From: Bin55 sp965220235
GTDB lineage: Bacteria; Pseudomonadota; Gammaproteobacteria; Pseudomonadales; Azotimanducaceae
Length of the DNA stretch: 64,000 bases
Assembly: GCA_965220235.1 (NCBI GenBank)
Contig: OZ244815.1
Coordinates: forward strand, 3,472,001 to 3,536,000
Direction: 5' to 3'
Made by a program: the position numbers and the translations under genes. The notes under the pieces were generated by a model that was not told the DNA's origin, did not search any database, and worked only from the letters and a program-made list of their open reading frames with translations. Within the stretch, counting starts at the first letter, position 1. Every line of letters begins with the position of its first letter. Positions 37,318-47,039 of this stretch are shown here, one piece after another.

Positions 37318-39504
37318 TTAGTTCGTTTCGTCGGAAATTTCGTACTCGAGCAACACACGACCTTCTCCGTTCAAAATCGAAACATGCAACCCTGGCGTCT
37401 TAAACGCAGGGATGCGCAAGCCCCAATCTCTTTTACCAAGTTCGCCATGCGCGACTTCCAGTGGCTGAACGGTGTCGCGATATAAAAGCGTCCCAGAAGC
37501 TGTGTGAATCAACTGCAATTCGAACTCTGAGCCGCCGAACGAACGGGGAAACGGTGGCTTGTCAACAATCACAGCCTTTCGTAATACCCAGCCTTCAGAC
37601 TCTGACTGGAACCCTATCAATGCCAAACTTCGTCCTTCAATAACGTCAAATCCAGCGACGATCGGATCAGGTGGTTCCGAAGCGGACACCGTTGTGCCGA
37701 AGCGACGGACGAAGTAGTCATTCGCGTTACCGTAGCTGTATTGGCTCGTGAAAGTCTCCAAGCAATATGACATCGTGTCATATACCTTCGTCGCCGCGAG
37801 TCCCGCTTGACCAATGGGTTGTCTTTTACGCATTAACCATCCGCTCTCGGTTCCTATCGATCCATCTGAATACGGGAAATTCGGGTCAGGATTCGCGTCC
37901 TCCCTCTCAGCCCCGCACGCAGGAGCATGCTTTAACGAAAGATTGTGCCCTACTTCATGTGCAAACGTATTAGGTGAGCAAGTCTCACTTCGCTCCCCGG
38001 TAACACCAGCATTACCCGGAAGATGGGCTACACCACAGTTTCTAAGATCGGCGGGCCGGATGAAGATGCCGTGGAAAAACTCATCACGATCTCCTGATGT
38101 CACCCAGCGATTAAAGACAGCATCGAGTGCGTCAAGGGGTTCGAATGGTTCTGCCGACGTCATGTCGATTGTTTCGCCAACATTTACTGTGTGGGTACCG
38201 ATAGGAAGCAATTCATAGAGCAACTCGACGTAAAAGCTCGTATCGCTCAAGTCCGGTTCACCGTGAGTTGAACGGATCGGAAATAGAGTTAATCTCAGAT
38301 GGGGTAATTCGACGATCTCTAGATTACTAATATCAAAAATGATGGTGTTGTTCGCCTCATTTCGCGGCGGAACTGCATCTTCAGGATCAATCCCTATCTG
38401 TAGTTCACCGAGAGAAGAAAGATCGTTCGACGCAACATCGAAAACGGTCCTTCGAATGTAGTTAGTCCTTGTACCCGATAGGTTCGGTACCAAATTACTC
38501 ACACGTATCAATTCAATCGTTACGTCGCTCGATTCATTAGAAGATTCAAGCGAGATGTCAATATCGCTTTGAACTTCAGTTTCGAATGAGATCGTCACAA
38601 ACATTTGTCGATTTGATCCCAGCCGTAGTGGTCGTTGAGCAAAGTAGTGCAACGGAACGACCTCGGCCTGCCATTCGTCGTCGACTAACGTGAATTCAAC
38701 CTGATCAATCAGTGGTCCTTGATGGAATTGCGCTGTAATCGCTTGTATGTCTTCAACAGTACAGGTCACCGACCATTCAACACGCTGGGATGCGCTACCC
38801 ACTCGAATCTGAAGAGCAACGACGTGAATCCCAACATCAAGACATGCGTACCGGAGACGGTTCTCAATGTCAGTTCCTGGAAGCGACGAGCCTGATGCGT
38901 TTGTAATTTGAAGGCGATCTGACTCTGCGCTGACTTCGTAATTCAAAGAGCTGGTTGATTCGCCCGTCGTCTCAAAACTCCAAGTTAATGTGGTTAGCGC
39001 AGCTTCGTCTTGCTCAATGCGCACCTCCTCCAGGGGCATGAACGTAATCTGCTCTTCCGTACACGCAATCGTCCAAGTCACGCTTTCAGATGCTGAGCCT
39101 ACTGTAAATGTGATTTCTGCTTCAACGTTCCCAGCCGTTGAGCATGTAAAAGCAAGCTGCGTATTTATCGAAGTACCAGGTACGACGCTTCCAGTTCCAC
39201 CCGTGATCTGAACACCCGATGTCGTGGATGTGACGGTATAGCTAGTCGATGGAGCGTCCGATGTGGAGGCGGTAAAAGACCAGGTAAGCGAGGTTTCCGC
39301 GGTTTGTCCAACTGACGCTGTGACTTCACCAGGACCTGACGCTACGTCGATCGAATATGTTATGTTCTGTGGTGGTGGCGGCGGTGGCTCGGGCGGTGGT
39401 GGCGGAGGTGCAGTGGATCCGCCACCGCCACCACACGCGACGATGATCGCGCCGATGCTAAGTAGCGCGATGAGTCTAAACCATACCAGCATGATATGCC
39501 GCAA
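37318..39504 (-). CDS. lipoprotein metzincin-like protease with two Cys-containing repeats
   Basis: 728 residues. The lipobox IIVAC is followed by a Gly run and a Pro-rich linker (PPPPPPEPPPPPP). Two repeats of about 100 residues (about 47-245) follow, each with one Cys in the middle and one in a closing W-x-x-x-C-T motif. A linker domain (about 250-440) leads to a zinc-protease domain with HEVGHNLSLKH (about 514-524) and a Met-turn YDTMSYC. A short beta-rich C-terminus ends the chain. The paralogue at 39923 has six repeats. It is predicted to act on the cell surface. Confidence 0.88.
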   Translation of the reverse strand: MRHIMLVWFRLIALLSIGAIIVACGGGGGSTAPPPPPPEPPPPPPQNITYSIDVASGPGEVTASVGQTAETSLTWSFTASTSDAPSTSYTVTSTTSGVQITGGTGSVVPGTSINTQLAFTCSTAGNVEAEITFTVGSASESVTWTIACTEEQITFMPLEEVRIEQDEAALTTLTWSFETTGESTSSLNYEVSAESDRLQITNASGSSLPGTDIENRLRYACLDVGIHVVALQIRVGSASQRVEWSVTCTVEDIQAITAQFHQGPLIDQVEFTLVDDEWQAEVVPLHYFAQRPLRLGSNRQMFVTISFETEVQSDIDISLESSNESSDVTIELIRVSNLVPNLSGTRTNYIRRTVFDVASNDLSSLGELQIGIDPEDAVPPRNEANNTIIFDISNLEIVELPHLRLTLFPIRSTHGEPDLSDTSFYVELLYELLPIGTHTVNVGETIDMTSAEPFEPLDALDAVFNRWVTSGDRDEFFHGIFIRPADLRNCGVAHLPGNAGVTGERSETCSPNTFAHEVGHNLSLKHAPACGAEREDANPDPNFPYSDGSIGTESGWLMRKRQPIGQAGLAATKVYDTMSYCLETFTSQYSYGNANDYFVRRFGTTVSASEPPDPIVAGFDVIEGRSLALIGFQSESEGWVLRKAVIVDKPPFPRSFGGSEFELQLIHTASGTLLYRDTVQPLEVAHGELGKRDWGLRIPAFKTPGLHVSILNGEGRVLLEYEISDETN

Positions 39505-39615
39505 TAGACACCTCTTGTTTTAACAAGCGAATAATCAGCACGCTTTCGGACGCTGTAATTTCGCCGTACGAGGCGTTTAATCCTCGTGAAATCTAACCGT
39601 ATACCGGTGACCCGG

Positions 39616-39837
39616 TTATTGCGTTGCTAGTTCCCCGATCAAAGCGTCTTCGTTCGGGAAATCGCCCGTCTCGTGCTTGGAGAAGACCAGTCGCTCATCT
39701 ATACGCACGTCGAAAATTCCACCCGATCCCTCGAGTAATTCCGTCGTCGCGCCTAGCTCTGACTCAAACTTTGCAGCCAAACTGACCGCCTTGGGTAGAT
39801 AGCCTCAGGATGTGCAGTATTTAATCGTGATATGCAT
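39616..39837 (-). CDS. SelW/Rdx-family selenoprotein with in-frame UGA
   Basis: 73-codon gene hidden by a TGA at codon 11 (39805-39807). Reading the TGA as selenocysteine gives a thioredoxin-like Rdx protein beginning MHITIKYCTS-Sec-GYLPKA, i.e. the CxxU redox motif at positions 8-11. The conserved GSGGIFDVRIDERLVFSKH and GDFPNEDALIGEL segments follow, ending at TAA. This is the standard SelW-like layout, in which cysteine homologues read CTQC. A SECIS-like hairpin follows the UGA at the expected distance. The gene lies in the same orientation between two metalloprotease paralogues. If real, the organism must carry selA, selB, selC and selD outside the window. Confidence 0.85.
39777..39807 (-). 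promoter_or_regulatory. UGA codon and candidate bacterial SECIS hairpin
   Basis: In the mRNA, CCAAG at +11 to +15 after the UGA pairs with UUUGG at +24 to +28 (four Watson-Crick pairs and one G-U). It closes an 8-base loop GCGGUCAG. The loop carries GGU at +18 to +20, close to the loop GGU at about +19 to +21 in E. coli fdhF. Bacterial SECIS elements lie directly after the Sec codon inside the coding sequence, as here. Confidence 0.65.
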
Positions 39838-39922
39838 GATTGAGCCCGTGTAGATTCCTGACAATCATACTTCGGCCAATTAGACTCCTGCGAGCAAGAT
39901 TGGCGTCATACCTTAGACACGA

Positions 39923-42900
39923 TCAATGCACAAGCTGTTTTAGCGTAGCAGTTAAATCATGCTCCAACACGATGCGATTGAGCCTGTCACGGACGACTAG
40001 CTGGAGATCATCCGTATCAAAATACGGAATACGAACCCCCCATATCACAGCATCATTCTCACCATGAGCGGCAGACAAAGTTCTCGCAAACTCTCGGTGA
40101 AGTATGGTTCCGCTAGGGGTGTGGATCACTTGAACTGAAACATCTGTCGCTTCGGGGTAAAACCGGTGAGCCTCGAACCCAGTCAATACCACGTTGCGAA
40201 TGTCCCATCGAAGCTCTTTTGAGACGCTTCCGGTGATCACAACACTCTGATCTCGAACCCAACCAAAATCATTAAATATCGGGTGCTCAACCGGACTAGC
40301 GGCCTGTATACCGAAGTTCCGATTCACGTCCGCAAGCGCTTTGCCATAGCTGTATCTGGTTACAAACGTTTCTGGGCAATATGACATCACGTCGTAGTAG
40401 CGGTATTCTTGATTTACATACCTACTCCGCTCCGTGCCGTCCACAAATTGCCTTTGCTTCATAAGCCAACCTGATTCACGGCCAATATTGCCAGCGGGAT
40501 AAGGAAAATCCAGATCAGGATTTGCGAATTCCGCACCACATGCAGGGGCATGACGGAGATTAAAGTCATGTCCAATCTCGTGAGCACCGGTATTGTCAGA
40601 GCACTCTTCCGTTATCTCACCCGTGATGCTCACGTTTGAACCAAGAAACGCATTACCGCAGAGAATCACTTGTCGATTTTGATTCCGCGGCTGACGCACG
40701 ACCCCTTGAAAGTAGGTGTAGCGATCACCGTGTATCAGATAGAACTCGTAAAGGCGATCAAGGAACTGGCGGCCTGTTTCTGGAGACCATGATAGATCGC
40801 TTGCATCCAACTCAGTTGAAAGAGATACGTCAATCTCTCCCACAGGCAGTTGTTCGTATATCGGTCGCGTATATTGTTCGATATTGCTCAAATCAGGCAC
40901 ACCATCCTGCGTGCGTATAGGCACAAACGTTAGACTCATGGGTGGCAGCAGCACGGTATTACTAGCATCGAGTGCGAACACGACCGTGTTGTTGTTTTCT
41001 TGCAACTCCGGGTAGCGCGACTCAGGATCAATCTGCACTCGGATTTCACCAAGGGTCGAAAATACCTCTGAAGGAACATCAAACAGGAACTTACTGGAAT
41101 AGCGCAAGCCACTCTCGACAGAATTAAAGTTCGTCTCCGTTTCACCAACTTGACTTATCGCATAGATCCTACTATCAATCGCGAACTGAACCTGCAATGG
41201 CAGTGGTGGTTGCTGATCGTGTTCCGTGCGAATCTCTAAGAACAGTTGGCGATTGGTTCGGAAGCGAAGCGGTTCCACACTGCCTGTTTGGAGAATTAAA
41301 GAGTAGGACCATAAATCTTGGCGAGCTTCGAATTCGGCCGTCGCGATTTCCGGACCCTGATAGAACTTCGCGACAAAGCGGGTTAGGTCCTCCCCAATAC
41401 AGTCGATCTGCCACCTCACATTTCGAGACTCATTGCCCACCAAAATTCGTATGGCAATCGAAACGCTACCGCGTGAATCACAGGTGAATTGGACGTTTGA
41501 GCTGACTACATCCCCGACTGAAGCGATTCCTTCAATGGGATCGATCTTGACCGCAGCCGTCCGAGACTGGAGGCGGTATGAAACTTGCCGATCTGAATAT
41601 GAAGATTGGAACTCCCACGAGACTTCACTAGATGCGGTTTCTCCAATCGGTACCCGTTGGGTCGAAGGTACCGACACGATAAGGATTGAATCTTGAGCAC
41701 AAACCACCTGCCACGAAACATCTGTTTGCTTCAATCCGACGGTAATCCGTAGCACTACGTCGATTTGTTGCTCGACATCGCATGCATAAGTGATGTCGTG
41801 AATGAGTGTCGTACCTGGTGCAGTAGTACCAGTTCCGTTCCCTATCTGTAAATTCGGCACACTTGTGCTAACCGAATAAACGAATTCGCGTTGAACCATT
41901 GCAGTTGTATCAAGTGCCCACCGCAACTCAGTTGATGCGACTTCACCGACTGCGACGACGCTCATCGGCAATGGGTTTACTGCAACATCAATTGACTCTT
42001 CCGTACATTCAAACGACCATACCAGTACGTAGTCTTCGCTGCCGACATCTATTGAAATCAGTATTGCCATTTGCACCGCGTCAACGCATAAAAACTCAAT
42101 GTTTGTAGTAGCCATCTCTCCTGGCACGATCTGACCTTCTCCAGTTCCAACACGCAACGCCGCGTGCTCTGCGCGAATCAGATATCGGAATGAGCGAGGT
42201 TCTTCACTTGTTGTCGTCACTCGCCAGTGGAACTCCGATTTCGCCATTTCCCCAATTGAAACTGACACAAACTCAGGATAGTGTTCAACCACCACCGACT
42301 CGCGAGTACATTCCACGCTCCATGTAACCGAATAGTGAGCGCTCCCTACGGTAATCGCCAACTTAACTTCAAGAAGTCCTGCCGTTTCGCATTGATAGCT
42401 CAGTCGCTGCGTTATGGCGGTGTCCGGCAATGACGAACCTGTTCCATCAACGATGGTTAAACCCGCTTCGGAAGTAACAACAGTGTAGGAAATCTCCCGT
42501 GGTTCTGCTCCGGTCGATTGGAAAACCCACGTTATTTCCCCAGGTGCGTTTTCGCCAATCGAAGCCGTCGCGGGTGCCGGCGGCATCTCCACGACCACAC
42601 TTTCTTCGGTACAAACGAGCTCCCAGACCAGTGTCTCCGTAGCCGTACCCACCGTAACGGTTAATTCCACATCAACCGCGCCCACTTGCTCACACACATA
42701 ACGAAGAACCAATTCAATATCGGTGTCGGGCAACGAACTCCCATCACGCGGATCAATTTCCAATGACTCAGCGCCGCTTGTTACGGCGTACTCCAGCGCT
42801 TGAGGATCTTCTCCGACACTCTGGTAGCGCCAAATCAACGACGAACGGGTCGCGACGCCTACCGAGCCAAACGAGGATTCGATCGGTTCGACCACGATTC

Positions 42901-43372
42901 GTTGACCCGTGCAATTGATTGGCCATGTCACTCGTTGCGTAGCGTTACCGACCGTCACGATCAGCTGTGCTTCAATCGTCTCGATCGTCTCGCATTCGAA
43001 ACTAAGTTCATTTGTGATCACAACGCTGGGGCGCGAATTTCCTCTCCGGTCCGTGATAACTACGCCTGCAGTCAATGAACTGACGGAGTAACCCGTTGAT
43101 GAGGTATTTCCGCTCGAAGCAAACTGCCAAGACATGCTCGCCTCAGCCTTCTGACCGATGCGAACCTTCGATTCAACCGGGGAATTCGTCACCTGAATCG
43201 AATATGTGATGGGGTTAATCGAGGTGCTCCCAGATTCAGATGGTTCCGAACCGCCACCTCCGCATGCTGTGAGTACCAAAGCGGCGAACGAGATTGCTAT
43301 CCAGCGAAGAGATTTCTCAGTTCGAATGAACAGCACGGCCAAAAATACCGATGTATTTACGTAGCAGGGCAT
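39923..43372 (-). CDS. lipoprotein metzincin-like protease with six Cys-containing repeats
   Basis: 1149 residues, or 1137 from a GTG at 43336 that gives a more normal signal peptide ending in the lipobox VLTAC. After a Gly run come six tandem repeats of about 100 residues (about 50-655). Each holds a mid-repeat Cys and a closing W-x-x-x-C, probably disulfide-bonded Ig-like domains. The protease domain has HEIGHDFNLRH (about 931-941) and the Met-turn YDVMSYC. The part after the repeats matches the paralogue at 37318 throughout. Direct duplication followed by repeat expansion or loss is likely. Probably exported to the outer membrane surface. Confidence 0.88.
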   Translation of the reverse strand: MPCYVNTSVFLAVLFIRTEKSLRWIAISFAALVLTACGGGGSEPSESGSTSINPITYSIQVTNSPVESKVRIGQKAEASMSWQFASSGNTSSTGYSVSSLTAGVVITDRRGNSRPSVVITNELSFECETIETIEAQLIVTVGNATQRVTWPINCTGQRIVVEPIESSFGSVGVATRSSLIWRYQSVGEDPQALEYAVTSGAESLEIDPRDGSSLPDTDIELVLRYVCEQVGAVDVELTVTVGTATETLVWELVCTEESVVVEMPPAPATASIGENAPGEITWVFQSTGAEPREISYTVVTSEAGLTIVDGTGSSLPDTAITQRLSYQCETAGLLEVKLAITVGSAHYSVTWSVECTRESVVVEHYPEFVSVSIGEMAKSEFHWRVTTTSEEPRSFRYLIRAEHAALRVGTGEGQIVPGEMATTNIEFLCVDAVQMAILISIDVGSEDYVLVWSFECTEESIDVAVNPLPMSVVAVGEVASTELRWALDTTAMVQREFVYSVSTSVPNLQIGNGTGTTAPGTTLIHDITYACDVEQQIDVVLRITVGLKQTDVSWQVVCAQDSILIVSVPSTQRVPIGETASSEVSWEFQSSYSDRQVSYRLQSRTAAVKIDPIEGIASVGDVVSSNVQFTCDSRGSVSIAIRILVGNESRNVRWQIDCIGEDLTRFVAKFYQGPEIATAEFEARQDLWSYSLILQTGSVEPLRFRTNRQLFLEIRTEHDQQPPLPLQVQFAIDSRIYAISQVGETETNFNSVESGLRYSSKFLFDVPSEVFSTLGEIRVQIDPESRYPELQENNNTVVFALDASNTVLLPPMSLTFVPIRTQDGVPDLSNIEQYTRPIYEQLPVGEIDVSLSTELDASDLSWSPETGRQFLDRLYEFYLIHGDRYTYFQGVVRQPRNQNRQVILCGNAFLGSNVSITGEITEECSDNTGAHEIGHDFNLRHAPACGAEFANPDLDFPYPAGNIGRESGWLMKQRQFVDGTERSRYVNQEYRYYDVMSYCPETFVTRYSYGKALADVNRNFGIQAASPVEHPIFNDFGWVRDQSVVITGSVSKELRWDIRNVVLTGFEAHRFYPEATDVSVQVIHTPSGTILHREFARTLSAAHGENDAVIWGVRIPYFDTDDLQLVVRDRLNRIVLEHDLTATLKQLVH

Positions 43373-43478
43373 CTACGAAATTTTGTCATTCCGTTCTTTC
43401 AATCGATTTCCTAAATCACCATCATCAAAATACTGTTCTGAAACGTAACTTCGCATCACTTCATAGACTCCGCTACTC

Positions 43479-44456
43479 TTGAAAATCTGTATTTATGGTG
43501 CTGGCGCGATCGGCTGTTGGTTAGCCGCACGTCTCTATAGCGCGGGTTATGAGCCAAACCTAGTCGCTCGCGGCGCTCACCTCGATGCATTGAAATTGCA
43601 CGGATTGCAGATTACGGAAGCAAACCAGAAACGTTCGTTTCAAGTCAACGCATTCGGCGATCAGGACATTTTGACAGCACAAGATTTGATTATCGTGACG
43701 TTGAAAGCACATTCCATCACGTCCGCACTTGATCATCTCACGAGCTTGCTCCATGAAGATACCGCAGTGCTGTTCGCAATAAATGGCGTACCTTGGTGGT
43801 TTTTCTATGGATTAGATTCTGGACTACCTGAGCAACCACTGCTGAGCGTAGATCCGGAAGGTCGCATTTGGAATGAAGTCGGTCCAAATCGAGCAATCGG
43901 GTGCGTTCTCTACCCAGCCGCTGAACTGCTTGCACCCGGTGTTGTAAAGCATGTCTCAGGGAATCGCATGAGCATTGGGGAACCTAAATTAAGTACCTCA
44001 GAACGTACTGAGAAAGTCGCCAATATTCTCTCGGATGCTGGGTGCCGCACCTCGGTACGACGAGATATTCGAAATGAAATCTGGATTAAGTTGTGGGGAA
44101 ACGTAGCGTTCAATCCGTTAAGTGTGCTTACCGGTGCTACATTAGATCGACTGGCAACTGAACCAGGTACTCAGTTCATCGCGACTCGACTAATGGAAGA
44201 AATGCAAGCGATTGCCGAACACTACGGCGCACGTTTCGGGATGACCATACCTAAAAGAATTGAAGGCGCTGCATCTGTAGGTGCTCATCGGACCTCGATG
44301 CTACAGGACTATCTCCAAGGTAAGCCTCTCGAATCGAATGCAGTTTTGGATGGTGTACTAGAACTCGCAACTCTCGCGAATCTGGACGCGCCTACCATTC
44401 GTATGGTGCAGGGCATGTTGCATTCAAAGCTATTAACCGAACGATCTGACAACTAA
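43479..44456 (+). CDS. 2-dehydropantoate 2-reductase family protein
   Basis: NADPH-dependent ketopantoate-reductase-type enzyme, 325 residues from TTG. N-terminal Rossmann motif IYGAGAIGCWLAARL, and the C-terminal substrate region has the catalytic Lys in RNEIWIKLWGN. PanE makes pantoate for CoA, and paralogues act on other 2-oxo acids. It is followed 16 bases later by an LLM-type oxidoreductase, so it may be a paralogue of unknown substrate rather than PanE itself. Confidence 0.85.
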   Translation: MKICIYGAGAIGCWLAARLYSAGYEPNLVARGAHLDALKLHGLQITEANQKRSFQVNAFGDQDILTAQDLIIVTLKAHSITSALDHLTSLLHEDTAVLFAINGVPWWFFYGLDSGLPEQPLLSVDPEGRIWNEVGPNRAIGCVLYPAAELLAPGVVKHVSGNRMSIGEPKLSTSERTEKVANILSDAGCRTSVRRDIRNEIWIKLWGNVAFNPLSVLTGATLDRLATEPGTQFIATRLMEEMQAIAEHYGARFGMTIPKRIEGAASVGAHRTSMLQDYLQGKPLESNAVLDGVLELATLANLDAPTIRMVQGMLHSKLLTERSDN

Positions 44457-44472
44457 CGAATAAGGAGACACA

Positions 44473-45408
44473 ATGGGTAAGGCTCATTTCGGCGTCACAT
44501 TACCTCAAATCAAACGACCTTGGGTCGCCACAAAAGATGCCGCCGAACTATTCGAAGGCCTTGGTTTCGATTCACTTTGGGTTTGTGACCACCTATACGG
44601 ACCGCAAGCCAAACAGCTACCTATCATGGAGGCGTGGTCACTATTAGCGGCGGTCGCTGCTATTACCGAGCGCGTCGAGTTAGGCACATTGGTGACACCT
44701 GCGGGCATGCGTAATCAAGCACAGCTTGGCAAAACGATTGCGTCAATTGACAACATCGCTGGCGGCCGGGTGATTGCAGGACTCGGTGCAGGTTGGATGG
44801 AGAGTGAATTCGAAGATTTCGGTATGCCGTTTCTAAGCGTCTCAGAACGCTTGAAACAATTACGTGAAACGATCGATCTTTTCGTTCAGATGTGGAAGGA
44901 CGATAGTCCAGTCACTTTCAATGGCGAGTACGTAAACGCTTCCGAAGTCGTATGTCAACCTTTACCCGCTCGACGTGTACCCATTCTCATCGGCGGCGCA
45001 GGCGAGAAAGTAACTCTCAGACTCGTTGCGGAGAAGGCAGACATGTGGAACAATCTGGCTGGTCATCAAGACAATCTAAAACACAAAGTAGATGTCTTAA
45101 AAGCACATTGCGATGCGGTCAATCGTGATTTCGACGATATCACGGTCAGTCAGCAGTGTCTCGTCACGATCGCTAGGACAGCAGAAGAAGCGGGACCCAT
45201 GGCGGACAGTGCACAGAGGATTTTTGGTGGACACATGGGTAACCCAAAAGGCAACCTAGCGATCACGGGGACTGCTGAACAGTGCTGTGAGGCGATTCAG
45301 AAGCACATCGACCTAGGCTGTACGATGTTTGTGATTGAGTTTTTCGGTAAAGATACGCGCGAACCCGCACAACTGTTCAAAGAGGAAGTTATCCCCGAGT
45401 TCAGTTGA
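44473..45408 (+). CDS. LLM-class (luciferase-like, possibly F420-dependent) oxidoreductase
   Basis: 311-residue TIM-barrel protein of the bacterial-luciferase superfamily. The segment GGRVIAGLGAGWMESEFEDFG is typical of the F420-type subgroup, and FDSLWVCDHLYGP matches the N-terminal barrel. Start ATG with AAGGAG upstream at 44461-44466. Whether the cofactor is F420 or FMN cannot be told. Ends 2 bases from the convergent dioxygenase gene. Confidence 0.88.
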   Translation: MGKAHFGVTLPQIKRPWVATKDAAELFEGLGFDSLWVCDHLYGPQAKQLPIMEAWSLLAAVAAITERVELGTLVTPAGMRNQAQLGKTIASIDNIAGGRVIAGLGAGWMESEFEDFGMPFLSVSERLKQLRETIDLFVQMWKDDSPVTFNGEYVNASEVVCQPLPARRVPILIGGAGEKVTLRLVAEKADMWNNLAGHQDNLKHKVDVLKAHCDAVNRDFDDITVSQQCLVTIARTAEEAGPMADSAQRIFGGHMGNPKGNLAITGTAEQCCEAIQKHIDLGCTMFVIEFFGKDTREPAQLFKEEVIPEFS

Positions 45409-45410
45409 CA

Positions 45411-46175
45411 TCAGCTACCTTTAACTCTCCGAACCCTATCGTTTTCACGCCAATCGGGGGTGGGAGACTCACACTCATGGCTCGCGTAGTGCGTCGATAT
45501 TGAGCGACGACATTCGCTCGTCAGGTTTCGACCAGAACCGTGCACTAACAAGGGATGGAAAAAGACAGTATCGCCTGGTTCCATTTCTATGTGCACTCGC
45601 TCTAAACCCGACGCATCTTTGATTCCATAGAACGCGAAATTCACGAAATCCCATTCAGGTAATTGGTGATCCAACGCACCTAAGAGATGTGATTTGGGGA
45701 CAACCGCTAGGCAGCCATTGTCGCGGGTACATCGCGATATCGCGGTCCACGCTGCAACGATCTTCTCAGCTGGTCGCATCCGGAAGTAGCGTAGATCCTG
45801 GTGCAATGGGTGGCGTCCATCGACCTCTGGCGGTTTGTTAAACACGTTGGTGACCAGAGAATAAAGTTCATTGCCGATTAGATCCTTCGCCGCAGCGAGT
45901 AGGTTCTGATTTTCAACGTATGAGTAGAAACCCGGATCGTCCTCAAAGTTGAGCAGTTTGTTTACACCGTACAAAGGATCGCTTGGTACGACCGCACCTT
46001 TGGCAACCATTACGTCCTTCATTAACACCATTCCGCGTGATTGAGGTAACTGACCGTTTACTACCTCGACGAACCGTGTACTCCACTTCTCCAGCTCGCT
46101 TTCTTCGATCAGCTTTGGTACCAGTACGTATCCGTTCTCCGCATATGCTTCGATTTGATTTGAGTTAAGCATCAC
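45411..46175 (-). CDS. phytanoyl-CoA dioxygenase-family protein (copy 3)
   Basis: 254-residue Fe(II)/2-oxoglutarate oxygenase. It has the HxD in LHQDLRYF, the distal His in HPLLVHGSGRN, and a downstream Arg for 2-oxoglutarate. It is the third PhyH-type protein in the window and not close to the first two. Substrate unknown. It is divergent from the vWA/ExbB-type operon. Confidence 0.88.
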   Translation of the reverse strand: MMLNSNQIEAYAENGYVLVPKLIEESELEKWSTRFVEVVNGQLPQSRGMVLMKDVMVAKGAVVPSDPLYGVNKLLNFEDDPGFYSYVENQNLLAAAKDLIGNELYSLVTNVFNKPPEVDGRHPLHQDLRYFRMRPAEKIVAAWTAISRCTRDNGCLAVVPKSHLLGALDHQLPEWDFVNFAFYGIKDASGLERVHIEMEPGDTVFFHPLLVHGSGRNLTSECRRSISTHYASHECESPTPDWRENDRVRRVKGS

Positions 46176-46302
46176 ACGACTTCGTTCGGTTGGATTTCAT
46201 GAGCACCGTCAGAGTCCGCAACTTTTATTCACCAATTTGTCTAATTTTTAACATACTATCAATTAGTCCTTCAGCGGTTATGCGAAAACCGCACGTATAT
46301 AG

Positions 46303-46308
46303 AGGAGG
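46303..46308 (+). promoter_or_regulatory. strong ribosome-binding site supporting the TTG start at 46320
   Basis: AGGAGG at 46303-46308, 11 bases ahead of the TTG at 46320. It supports the long start of the first gene of the operon rather than the ATG at 46443. Confidence 0.5.
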
Positions 46309-46319
46309 GGTCACTTCCA

Positions 46320-47039
46320 TTGAGTTGCCTCCGTGTCCGCCAACCGAATCCACCGTCAAGTGCGCTTCGAACCTGTGTCGGCTCAACTCGATTATCCGAC
46401 ACAGTCTTAAGATGCGCCACGCAGTTCCAGGTTGGAGTCTGGATGGTGGTGTCTGCATTAGTGTTCTCGCCTGGTATCGAAGCCCAGTCGTCCGATAAAT
46501 CGGATGAGAATGCGGACACATGTGATATTCAAATCGCACCGATTGACTCACAGCAATTAGCGGCAGATCCCGAACGGACAAAGGCGCGGATCATCGCTCG
46601 TATACTTCAAGACATGGATCGATGCCTTGGACTAGAGCAATCTCGAATAGCGAGCGCGCAAGCCGGAAATGCACACGGATCTCAGTCCGCTTTACAAGCA
46701 GGTCAAAACGCACCTTCATCTGTTTCGTCCGCACAAACAGCTCCGACTGCACAGTCAACATCCGAAGAGAGCCAAACTTCAGTTGTGGTCATTCCTACTG
46801 ACAATTCAAAGGAAGAACCCACCAACACCATAGTGAGCGACATTTTGAGAACTGTTACCAAAGTGCCGACATCGATTCAAAACAATACAAGCGTTTGGGA
46901 CATTGATTCTGACGATGAGCTCGTACTTGATGACTATGCGAAAACGCTTCACGAAGCCTATCTAGCCGAGACTGACCCAGTTTTGAAAGAAGCGCTCGGA
47001 AAAGAACTGACTAATTACCTAAACAAAAATCAACGATGA
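46320..47039 (+). CDS. exported protein of unknown function, first gene of the vWA/ExbB-type operon
   Basis: 239 residues from TTG (alternative ATG at 46443). A hydrophobic segment (about 38-54, ending GIEAQ) looks like a signal sequence or anchor. The rest is a polar, Ser/Gln/Thr-rich region with one cysteine pair (CDIQI, MDRCLGL) and an acidic C-terminal helix region from DDELVLDDYAKTLHEAYLAE. I recognise no domain. It overlaps the next gene by 4 bases and so belongs to the eight-gene operon. Probably periplasmic. Confidence 0.65.
   Translation: MSCLRVRQPNPPSSALRTCVGSTRLSDTVLRCATQFQVGVWMVVSALVFSPGIEAQSSDKSDENADTCDIQIAPIDSQQLAADPERTKARIIARILQDMDRCLGLEQSRIASAQAGNAHGSQSALQAGQNAPSSVSSAQTAPTAQSTSEESQTSVVVIPTDNSKEEPTNTIVSDILRTVTKVPTSIQNNTSVWDIDSDDELVLDDYAKTLHEAYLAETDPVLKEALGKELTNYLNKNQR

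Noticed and set aside
39616..39837. Reading the small Rdx gene as a pseudogene broken by a nonsense codon.
   Set aside because: The TGA falls exactly at the redox-active position, the frame is intact on both sides, and a SECIS-like hairpin follows. Random disruption is much less likely.
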